From contig JASHOG010000027.1 in NCBI GenBank assembly GCA_030041225.1, positions 1-47,900 on the forward strand: a stretch of 47,900 nt of DNA, given 5' to 3'. Origin of the DNA: Vulcanimicrobiota bacterium. GTDB taxonomy: Bacteria > Vulcanimicrobiota > Vulcanimicrobiia > Vulcanimicrobiales > Vulcanimicrobiaceae. A program made the translations under genes and the position numbers. A model generated the notes under the pieces. The model did not search any database. It saw only the letters and a program-made list of their open reading frames with translations, and was not told where the DNA came from. Positions 41,383 to 47,900 of the stretch are shown here, piece after piece (position 1 is the stretch's first letter; each line of letters starts with the position of its first letter).

Positions 41383-42374
41383 AGCAAAGAAAGCGCCAAA
41401 GCCATGCGGACGATTTCACTTACCATCGTTGGGCTGACGTTCGTCTGCGCGAGGCGTTGCGCTTCGTCCACGCGGTCGAGAATCGCGCTCATATGTGTGG
41501 CTGGGAGCACCGGAAGCTTGCGCAGCTCCTCTGCGTAATCGCTGAACAGCGGCGGGCCCTGCGCGCTCCGCAACACGATCCAATCACGCACGAGCCCTTT
41601 GAGAACTTCGAGCCCCGCGTCGAGCGTCTCGCGCGAGGCCCAGCCTTCTTCCGGCGTGCCACCCGCAACGACGTCGAAGAACCAACGCGCAACTTGCGTG
41701 CGCACTGATGCCTCTTGGCTCTCGATAGCAGCGAGCGCGCGTGTCACGCTGCCGTGCGCGAGGCGTGCGCCATTCTCGCACTCGCGTGCGTCGAGGCCCT
41801 TGCGCGTAAGAATCTCGGCGACGTCACGCTGGGAGAGCAGCGGGAAGCGTACCTCGATTGTGCGCGAGCGTATCGTTGGAAGCAGCGACTCCGGTGAGAT
41901 CGTCGTCATGATGAGCACGACACCACGTGGGGGCTCCTCGAAGAACTTCAGCAGCGCGTTCCCGGCATGGTGCGTTGAGAACTCGAGGTCGCCGAGGAGC
42001 AAGACGCGCATGCCGCCGCTGTACGACTCCAGCGAGAGGCGTCGTATGAGCTCGCGTGCGGTCAGGTCGTCGCCGAGACGTACGCCGGCATCGCGCTCAC
42101 CGATGCGCAGCGCCCCCTCGTGCTCGAGAAAGTCCGGATGCATCGCGCCCGCACGAAACAGCGCGCACGAGGCGCAGGTGTCGTCGTAGCCGATAACGCC
42201 GGGTTTGTCCGCTCGGCATAGCAGCGACTGCGCGAGCCGCCGCGCGAAGGTCTTCTTGCCGACGCCCCGCGGGCCGCTGAAAACGTAGGCGTGTGCAAGA
42301 GTCTCCGATGTCAGGTGCTCGAAGTATTCACGAGGGCCTTGCGCACCGATGACGTCGAACGCGAGATCGTTCAC
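41379..42374 (-). CDS. holB: DNA polymerase III subunit delta prime
   Basis: A 331-residue clamp-loader subunit. The N-terminal AAA+ domain keeps the P-loop SGPRGVGKKT (33-42) and FSTHHAGNALLKFFEEPP, with the arginine-finger region IRSRTIEVRF. Start GTG 42374 overlaps the tmk stop (GTGA), a common coupling. The zinc module has C53, C67 and C70, but the second of the four ligands expected from the E. coli protein is an Asp (D64). The C-terminus has the collar-domain helices. tmk-holB order is conserved across many phyla. Confidence 0.9.
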   Translation of the reverse strand: MNDLAFDVIGAQGPREYFEHLTSETLAHAYVFSGPRGVGKKTFARRLAQSLLCRADKPGVIGYDDTCASCALFRAGAMHPDFLEHEGALRIGERDAGVRLGDDLTARELIRRLSLESYSGGMRVLLLGDLEFSTHHAGNALLKFFEEPPRGVVLIMTTISPESLLPTIRSRTIEVRFPLLSQRDVAEILTRKGLDARECENGARLAHGSVTRALAAIESQEASVRTQVARWFFDVVAGGTPEEGWASRETLDAGLEVLKGLVRDWIVLRSAQGPPLFSDYAEELRKLPVLPATHMSAILDRVDEAQRLAQTNVSPTMVSEIVRMALALSLL

Positions 42375-42967
42375 GGAGCAAGAATCTTCCACGCCGCGTC
42401 GAGCAACGCGCTCGGCACGAGCGTCGCGTCGAGCGTATGCCAGCGCCCGCCGCCGCGTGCCATCTGGAGATAGCCATTTCGCACGCGCTCGAAGAACGCG
42501 TCGCTTTCGCGTTCGAAACGATCCGCTCCGCTTCGCTCGCTCAGGCGAGCCGTCGCGGCCTCCGGCGCAAGATCGAGAAAAAGCGTGACATCGGGCTCGA
42601 GACCGCCGGTAGCAGCGAGGCAGAGCAGGCGAAGCGTCGGAATGTCGAGTCCGCGTCCGTGGCCCTGATAGGCAATTGTCGAATCCGCGTATCGATCGCA
42701 GAGCACGACGCGCCCTGCGGCCAACGCCGGACGAATGCGCTGCGTCACGAGCTGCGCGCGTGCTGCGTTCATCAAGAGCGCTTCCGTCAGTGGGGCAATG
42801 TCGAAGTCGCTCCCAAGGAGCAACTCGCGGACGGCATCGCCGATCGGTGTGCCGCCGGGCTCGTACGTGGCGAGCGGCGTGGAGCCGGACGCTTCGAAGC
42901 GTTGCGCAAGGCCGGAGAGGAGCGTGCTCTTCCCGCTGCCCTCAATGCCCTCAAGGGTGACGAACAT
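42371..42967 (-). CDS. tmk: Thymidylate kinase
   Basis: A 198-residue dTMP kinase. P-loop LEGIEGSGKST lies at 5-15, the DR(Y/H) motif in CDRYADSTIAYQG, and the LID segment around ARLSERSGADRFERE. YEPGGTPIGDAVRELLL is the family substrate loop. The ATG follows directly on the R3H ATPase stop (TGAATG) and its stop overlaps the holB start, so the three are translationally coupled. Length and motifs are all standard. Confidence 0.96.
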   Translation of the reverse strand: MFVTLEGIEGSGKSTLLSGLAQRFEASGSTPLATYEPGGTPIGDAVRELLLGSDFDIAPLTEALLMNAARAQLVTQRIRPALAAGRVVLCDRYADSTIAYQGHGRGLDIPTLRLLCLAATGGLEPDVTLFLDLAPEAATARLSERSGADRFERESDAFFERVRNGYLQMARGGGRWHTLDATLVPSALLDAAWKILAP

Positions 42968-44500
42968 TCAATCGGTCTTGAAAATGCGCACCCGGCGATT
43001 TGGTTCGAGCCCCGTGCTGCGCGACTGCAAGCGGTACTTTTCCGCCAGCTGATGCTGCATGCGGCGGACGTACGACGTCTGCGGGGAGAGCTCGACGGCC
43101 TGGCTCGTCAGCAGGACCTGATAGATTGCCTCCTCGGCTTCGCGCAGCGCGAGCTCTTCGCGATCGATCGATCCTAGGTTGAAGAGATCGCGCAAGGCAT
43201 TCTGGATCTGCGTCGTCGTGTTCGTCTTGATCGAGTAGATCGGCACGTTGTCAGAGGCGATCTGCTTGAGTTTCGGTTGCTCCTTACGCTCGAGGGCCTT
43301 CAGTGCGATCACGACGTCGGCATCATCCCACGTTCGCGAAATCGTCGCGCTGATGCGAAGGTTGTGCACGGCGCGTTCGATCTTCGAACGCGACACCCCA
43401 TACGGAAATATGGAAACCGGGCGCTCGATCTCCCCGCGCCCCGGAGGCTCGAACGACTCGGAGAGCACCGGCATCGAAGCGGTATCGGCTTCCTGCACGA
43501 CCGTTACCTCGCCGCTCGGCTCGCGACGCCGAATCTCCGGTTGGGGCTGATAGCCGCGTAGGAGCGCATCGACTACCTCGGCGACGTTCTTATGAATCGC
43601 GAGGCGATCGCGCTCTTGAATCTCGACGACGACGTCGAAGGTGGGCGGGGCCTTGCGCTCGAGCACGGTCTTGCGCGTCCCACGGCGGCGCGCCTCTTCG
43701 TCGGAGAGCGTTACCGCGCTGATGCCGCCGACGAGATCCGTAAGCGTCGGGTTCATCAAGAGGTTTTCGAGCGTCTGCCCGTGCGCAGTGCCGATGAGCG
43801 TGACGCCGCGCTCTGCGATCGTACGCGCCGCCTCCGCCTCCGCCGCCGTGCCGATCTCGTCGATGACGACGACCTCCGGCATGTGGTTCTCGACCGCTTG
43901 GATCATCACCGCATGCTGCAACGCCGGATCGGCGACTTGCATGCGCCGCGCAAGCCCGATCCCCGAGTGCGGAACATCGCCGTCGCCGGCGATTTCGTTC
44001 GAGGTGTCGACGATGACGACGCGCTTTCGCTCGCCGGCGAGCACGCGTGCGCACTCTCGCAGCATCGTCGTCTTACCGACGCCGGGGCGCCCGAGCAGAC
44101 AGACCGACTCGCCGCCGTGCAAGACGTCGAGGAGAATGTCGATCGTGCCGTAGACAGCGCGACCGACGCGGCACGTGATACCGACGATCTTGCCGTTGCG
44201 GTTGCGAATCGCGCTGATGCGGTGCAACGTCTTCTCGATGCCCGCGCGGTTGTCGCCGCCGAACGGCGAGATGCGCGAACAGATATGCGCGATGTCCTCG
44301 TTCGTCACCGAAGCGTCGCTAAGATATGTGAAATCGTGCTCGAACCGCGCCTCCGGCGGGCGTCCGAGATCGAGAACGACCTCGATGATCTCTTCGACGT
44401 TCGAAAGACGTACGAGCGCTTGACGTATCGGGAGAGGGAAGATGTCGAGAAGTTGCGTCAGCTCCCAGCTTGGGGAGACGTGCTCGGCCTTGACAGCCAC
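42968..44500 (-). CDS. R3H-domain AAA ATPase, Ycf45/SpoIIIAA-like
   Basis: A 510-residue P-loop ATPase starting at GTG 44500. The N-terminal part (1-125) contains DLGRPPEARFEHDFTYLSDA; Walker A GRPGVGKT is at 137-144 and Walker B EVVVIDEIG at 209-217. The sequence IGTAHGQTLENLLMNPTLTD is diagnostic of the SpoIIIAA/Ycf45 group. After a linker, the C-terminal 100 residues hold an R3H-like single-strand nucleic acid binding segment (YVRRMQHQLAEKYRL). The family is known from cyanobacteria, plastids and Firmicutes but without an agreed role. Here it is locked between a SpeA-like decarboxylase and tmk-holB, which suggests a nucleic-acid function. Confidence 0.88.
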   Translation of the reverse strand: MAVKAEHVSPSWELTQLLDIFPLPIRQALVRLSNVEEIIEVVLDLGRPPEARFEHDFTYLSDASVTNEDIAHICSRISPFGGDNRAGIEKTLHRISAIRNRNGKIVGITCRVGRAVYGTIDILLDVLHGGESVCLLGRPGVGKTTMLRECARVLAGERKRVVIVDTSNEIAGDGDVPHSGIGLARRMQVADPALQHAVMIQAVENHMPEVVVIDEIGTAAEAEAARTIAERGVTLIGTAHGQTLENLLMNPTLTDLVGGISAVTLSDEEARRRGTRKTVLERKAPPTFDVVVEIQERDRLAIHKNVAEVVDALLRGYQPQPEIRRREPSGEVTVVQEADTASMPVLSESFEPPGRGEIERPVSIFPYGVSRSKIERAVHNLRISATISRTWDDADVVIALKALERKEQPKLKQIASDNVPIYSIKTNTTTQIQNALRDLFNLGSIDREELALREAEEAIYQVLLTSQAVELSPQTSYVRRMQHQLAEKYRLQSRSTGLEPNRRVRIFKTD

Positions 44501-44548
44501 GACCGCACTCTTCGATGCGGGCGGCGCCGAACCTTGCGCGCGACGGTG

Positions 44549-46033
44549 CTACTCGCGCACAACACGGATCGTTCGCAGCTCGGCGTCGTACGGGCCTTGA
44601 ATACGGACGCCCGCTTTCAGCTCTAAACGGAGATAGTCGATGATCTCGGCGGTGATCTCTTCGCCGGGAGCGACAACGGGAATTCCCGGCGGGTATGGCG
44701 AGATCGTCTCGGCACAGATCCGTCCTTTGCTCTTGCGAAAGGGCACCGCCTCGGTTACGGCGAGGAACGCATCGCGCGGGAGCATGCGCATCGGCGGAAC
44801 GGCCGGGAGGCAATGGCTACCGCGATGGAGGCGCTGCTCGAGCAGCCCCGAGGGCGCGAAGATGTCGACTGGGCGCTCGTCACGCGCCAGCTCCTCTAAT
44901 GCCGTGACGAGACGCTCCATCGCCTCTCGCGTCGTGCCGATCGTAAAGAGCGCAACGACGTTGAAGAGATCGGCGAGCTCGACCTGAATGTTGTAGCGGC
45001 GTCGCAGGAGCGCCGACACCTCGTAGCCGGTGTAGCCGAGGTCGCGAACGGTCACCGCAATCTTCGTTGGATCGACGTCGAAGACCCCGGGGCGTCCCTT
45101 CAGCTCCTCGCCGAAACAGTAGAGCCCTTCGATGCGATTGATGCGCGCTCTCGCCTCTCTCGCGAGCCCGATCGTGCGGTCGAGCAGCTGCCGCCCTTGC
45201 GTCGCCATCTGTTTGCGCGCAACGTCGAGCGAGGCCACCATCGGGAGGTTCGGCGACGTGGAGAGGAAGATCTTGATGACCGCGAGCAAACGATCGATGC
45301 GCACACGCTCTCCGATCTGATGGAGCATCGCGCATTGCGAGAACGCGGAGAGCATCTTGTGCGTCGAGTTGATGCAGAGATCGGCGCTCGCGGCCGTCGC
45401 CGAGAGTGGGAGCTCGGGGTGAAAGTGGAAGTGCGGGCCCCAGGCCTCGTCGACGAGCAGCATCTTTCCGGCCTCGTGAACGATGCGCGTGATCTCGGCA
45501 AGGTCGGCTGCGACGCCGTAGTAGGTCGGCGAGACGAGATAGACCGCGGCGAGGTCAGGATGCTCGGCGAGTGTCCGTGCGACCGTCTGCGGCGTAACAC
45601 AGTGGTCCATGTGCAGCTCCTGATCGACCTCCGGCTGCATGTAGACCGGCTCGGCACCGCTCATCACGAGACCGCCGAGCATAGACTTGTGAGAGTTTCG
45701 CGGCACCGCGATCTTCTGCCCCGGATCGAGCGCGGTCATCATCATGCATTGATTGCCGCTGGTCGATCCGTTGATCAAGAAAAACGTCCGATCGGCGCCG
45801 TAGGCGCGTGCCGCCAGCTCCTGAGCCTCTTTGATCGACTCGGTCGGCTGGAGCAGGTCGTCGATGCCGGGCATCGGCGTCAAGTCGATGGCGCAGATGT
45901 TGTCGCCGACGAACTCGCGAAAGGCCGCGTCCATTCCGTTGCCTTGGATATGGCCGGGCGTGTGAAACGGGATGACGCCCGCATCGACGTAGTCGAGGAG
46001 GGCCTGAAAATACGGCGTTTTTGTTTGATCCAC
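44549..46033 (-). CDS. Orn/Lys/Arg decarboxylase family protein (SpeA/YaaO-like)
   Basis: A 494-residue fold-type I PLP enzyme. The opening VIPFHTPGHIQGNGM and FFLINGSTSGNQCMM mark the short, SpeA-type decarboxylases of Bacillus (without the response-regulator-like N-domain of E. coli CadA). PLP is bound by K226 in NSTHKMLSAFSQ, with LLVDEAWGPHFHFH before it. The C-terminal domain is complete to RIQGPYDAELRT. Start is GTG 46033 with GGAG upstream. Substrate may be arginine or lysine; polyamine synthesis is the usual role. It heads the operon with the R3H ATPase, tmk and holB; B. subtilis has yaaO, tmk and holB in the same order. Confidence 0.9.
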   Translation of the reverse strand: MDQTKTPYFQALLDYVDAGVIPFHTPGHIQGNGMDAAFREFVGDNICAIDLTPMPGIDDLLQPTESIKEAQELAARAYGADRTFFLINGSTSGNQCMMMTALDPGQKIAVPRNSHKSMLGGLVMSGAEPVYMQPEVDQELHMDHCVTPQTVARTLAEHPDLAAVYLVSPTYYGVAADLAEITRIVHEAGKMLLVDEAWGPHFHFHPELPLSATAASADLCINSTHKMLSAFSQCAMLHQIGERVRIDRLLAVIKIFLSTSPNLPMVASLDVARKQMATQGRQLLDRTIGLAREARARINRIEGLYCFGEELKGRPGVFDVDPTKIAVTVRDLGYTGYEVSALLRRRYNIQVELADLFNVVALFTIGTTREAMERLVTALEELARDERPVDIFAPSGLLEQRLHRGSHCLPAVPPMRMLPRDAFLAVTEAVPFRKSKGRICAETISPYPPGIPVVAPGEEITAEIIDYLRLELKAGVRIQGPYDAELRTIRVVRE

Positions 46034-46075
46034 GAGCGTGAGCTCCGCAAGCGAGGGTGAACGAAGGAAATCGAG

Positions 46076-46243
46076 GCGCGCCTAAGCGCGCGCGGTCACG
46101 CTCCCTTGGCGGTCGCTGAATGGTGGCTAATGGCAAACGCCGCCGCGCGAAGCGCGGCGCTGAGCACCGAGTATAGCCGAACGTCCCTCACGTCACTCCT
46201 CTTTTCACCGCGTCCTCGCGAGGCTCCGCTTGGCGCTCGCGAG
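46076..46243. other. Hairpin-rich divergent intergenic region
   Basis: Between the decarboxylase and monooxygenase starts (222 bp) lie GCGCGC/GCGCGC at 46076-46091 (4-nt loop) and CGCCGCGC/GCGCGGCG at 46141-46159 (GAA loop). The palindrome CTCGCGAG also occurs twice, at 46215 and 46236. I see no clear promoter box and no gene. It may be a regulatory region or a degenerate repeat. Confidence 0.4.
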
Positions 46244-46255
46244 AATGGAGCGGCG

Positions 46256-47761
46256 GTGAGCGCCCAGGTTATTATCGTGGGAGGAGGCCCCGTCGGTCTT
46301 TCGCTTGCGCTCGGTCTCGCTCACCACGGCGTTCGCTCGATCACCCTGGAGCGCGAGCCTGAGCCGACGACGGAGTCACGTGCGCTCGTCATTTGGCCGC
46401 GCAGCCTCGAAGTACTCGCCGACTGGGGAGCGTTCGAGCCGCTGCGCGCGGCCGGCACGTGGCGATCGAAGATCGAGATGTGGTACGCACAGACCGGCGA
46501 ACCGTTGCTGCAGGCGGATTTCTCTATGCTATCCGACGTGCTCGCACGGCCGGGTGCTCTGCTGCTTCCGCAGAGCGACACCGAGCGAGTTCTTCGACAG
46601 CTCGTCGCCGCGAACGCGCTGTGCGAGCTGCACGCCGGCTACGAAGCAACCACGCTCGAGCAGGACTCGGACGGCGTCATTGTCACCGCTCATGGTCCGA
46701 GCGGCATCGAGCGGTTTCGCGCGCCGTATGCCGTCGGGTGCGACGGTGCACACGGTATCGTTCGGCACGCGCTCGGCATGACGCTCGAGGGCGCGACGTA
46801 TCGCGCTCGCGCCGTCCTTAGCGACGTAACCGCGACCGGCACGCCTTGGACACCACCATCGCCGCGCGTCTCGTTTATAGACGGCACGTTCACGCTCGGC
46901 ATCGAATATGCCCCGAGCCGGTGGCGCATCGTCTCCCTCGTGGCCGAGGATGCGTCGGATGAACAAGCACTCGATTCGCAGGCACTCGCCGTTCGCTTAG
47001 AGCGGCTGTTCGGAGAGAAACGCGCTTGGACGGTGACGTGGTCGAGCCTCTTTCGCATCCACCGCCGCCACGCGCAGTGCTTCTTCGAAGCGCGCGTCGC
47101 GATTGCCGGCGATGCGGCGCACCTCAATAGCCCCGCCGGGGGGCAAGGGATGAACGCGGGTATCCAAGATGCCGCGAACCTTGCGTGGAAACTCGCGTAC
47201 GCGCTCGACGAGCGCGTCGATGCGCCAACGCTGCTCGAGAGCTACAATCAGGAGCGCCACGAGATGATCATGGGAAACGTCGAGCGCTTCACCGACTCGA
47301 TCACGCGATATGGCACGCCGGCCGTCAGGCGCTTTGGTCCGCTTCCGTTGCGCCTCGTGCGGCGCTGGTTTCGCGGGCCCGGTATGCAGCGCAAGCTCTG
47401 CCGTGCCATCGGAATGCTCGGCGGCCGCTACACGAAATCGCCGGTCATCGACTCTCGGCACCCGCTCGCGGGGCGACGCGTCGACGATCTCGTTCTCGCC
47501 GACGGCGTACGCATCAATCAGCGGCGCGGTGGGAAGGCCGCTTTGCTCGCGGTCGGCGCGCTCGCCACGGCTACGATTCCGCCGCTCGGCGCGACCGTAC
47601 TACAGATCGGCGCGGCGCCGCGTCATTGGCTCGTGAAACCACCGACGGTTCTCGTGATCCGACCTGACGGTTGCGTCGCCGCAGTGGTCGAGAAGCCGAC
47701 GAAAGAACGCGTCACCGCAGCGTGGCAGAAAGCGTTCGCCTTGTCACCGCAGACGCTGTGA
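46256..47761 (+). CDS. FAD-dependent aromatic hydroxylase-type monooxygenase
   Basis: A 501-residue group A flavoprotein monooxygenase. The FAD-binding GxGxxG is in VIIVGGGPVGLSLALGLA at the N-terminus, the DG-type motif is VGCDGAHGIVRHALG, and the GD motif is VAIAGDAAHLNSPAGGQGMN. The C-terminal thioredoxin-like tail of the phenol-hydroxylase/PgaE group is present in short form. I chose GTG 46256 (GGAG five nt upstream) rather than ATG 46106, because the earlier residues are not family-like. Substrates are usually phenols, quinones or polyketide aromatics. No pathway neighbours are visible. Repeat copies E follow the stop. Confidence 0.9.
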   Translation: MSAQVIIVGGGPVGLSLALGLAHHGVRSITLEREPEPTTESRALVIWPRSLEVLADWGAFEPLRAAGTWRSKIEMWYAQTGEPLLQADFSMLSDVLARPGALLLPQSDTERVLRQLVAANALCELHAGYEATTLEQDSDGVIVTAHGPSGIERFRAPYAVGCDGAHGIVRHALGMTLEGATYRARAVLSDVTATGTPWTPPSPRVSFIDGTFTLGIEYAPSRWRIVSLVAEDASDEQALDSQALAVRLERLFGEKRAWTVTWSSLFRIHRRHAQCFFEARVAIAGDAAHLNSPAGGQGMNAGIQDAANLAWKLAYALDERVDAPTLLESYNQERHEMIMGNVERFTDSITRYGTPAVRRFGPLPLRLVRRWFRGPGMQRKLCRAIGMLGGRYTKSPVIDSRHPLAGRRVDDLVLADGVRINQRRGGKAALLAVGALATATIPPLGATVLQIGAAPRHWLVKPPTVLVIRPDGCVAAVVEKPTKERVTAAWQKAFALSPQTL

Positions 47762-47773
47762 GCGCAGAAGCCT

Positions 47774-47846
47774 TGTTATCCCGAGCCGAGGGAACGCATA
47801 CGCTGTCATCCCGAGCGTAGCGAACGCAGTGAGCGAAGTCGAGGGA
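47774..47846 (+). repeat. Dispersed stop-proximal repeat, double copy E
   Basis: A degenerate unit starting TGTTATCCCGAG at 47774, 12 nt after the monooxygenase stop, is followed by a full unit from 47804 (TGTCATCCCGAGCGTAGCGA to GTCGAGGGA at 47846). The remaining bases to 47900 hold nothing I can name. Confidence 0.8.
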
Positions 47847-47900
47847 CAGCCAAAGGTTTTGCGCTGATGAGTAGCAATCGAGAATCTCGTTTGGACTTGG

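Overview
The window reads as about 48 kb of chromosomal, mostly housekeeping DNA from a GC-rich, gene-dense, diderm bacterium. The outer-membrane lifestyle is shown by a TolC-type channel with its periplasmic adaptor, a predicted beta-barrel protein and two lipoproteins. Other pointers are an MqnE-type futalosine menaquinone enzyme, a MutY with an actinobacterial-style C-terminus, the gene order dnaK-grpE-dnaJ, and an ATPase of the Ycf45/SpoIIIAA-like R3H family next to tmk and holB. This mix does not look like Proteobacteria, Firmicutes or Actinobacteria. My guess is a deep-branching lineage such as Eremiobacterota (WPS-2) or a relative, inferred from gene content only. I see no phage, no insertion sequence with a transposase, no CRISPR array, no rRNA and no tRNA.

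Layout. 1-3.7 kb: mqnE (cut by the window edge), a PAP2 phosphatase and ftsK on the minus strand. 3.7-7.2 kb: a divergent isocitrate/isopropylmalate dehydrogenase relative, a heptad-repeat coiled-coil gene, an EamA transporter and a DUF5671 membrane protein. 7.3-9.4 kb: RNase J and a hairpin-rich, probably non-coding 395-bp stretch. 9.4-17.2 kb (plus strand): a YIP1 protein, TolC, adaptor, two different MacB/FtsX-type permeases, a LolD/MacB-type ATPase and an HtrA protease, an apparent tripartite efflux operon plus envelope protease. 17.2-22.6 kb: dnaK-grpE-dnaJ (DnaJ with a halved zinc domain) followed by a lipid-A/multidrug type ABC exporter. 22.6-25.7 kb: DUF1697 and 3-oxoacid CoA-transferase subunits, divergent from an acyl-CoA dehydrogenase. 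25.8-29.0 kb: a tiny secreted Lys/Pro-rich protein and the minus-strand operon mocR-mutY-nth. 29.1-32.1 kb: lpd-lipB-lipA (lipoamide dehydrogenase and lipoate synthesis). 32.2-35.1 kb: a predicted outer-membrane barrel and an SGNH-hydrolase lipoprotein. 35.1-38.1 kb: glutamate dehydrogenase, YchF, bifunctional-nuclease family protein. 38.2-41.4 kb: peptide-type substrate-binding lipoprotein, divergent from MTA phosphorylase and a membrane protein. 41.4-46.0 kb: speA-like decarboxylase, R3H ATPase, tmk, holB. 46.3-47.8 kb: an FAD monooxygenase.

The most unusual signal I can document is a dispersed intergenic repeat that begins TGTCATCC(C/T)GAG. At all five loci it starts 3-12 nt after a stop codon and points the same way as the gene that has just ended. 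One copy has perfect 12-bp terminal inverted repeats and looks like a small non-autonomous element. Other points worth a second look are LipB with Gln where the catalytic Lys is expected, DnaJ with only two CxxCxGxG motifs, the barrel/SGNH-lipoprotein pair, a perfect inverted repeat over the mocR start codon, and intrinsic terminators embedded in the last codons of the opposing gene. I did not find a clearly new multi-gene system; the barrel/SGNH pair is the best candidate.
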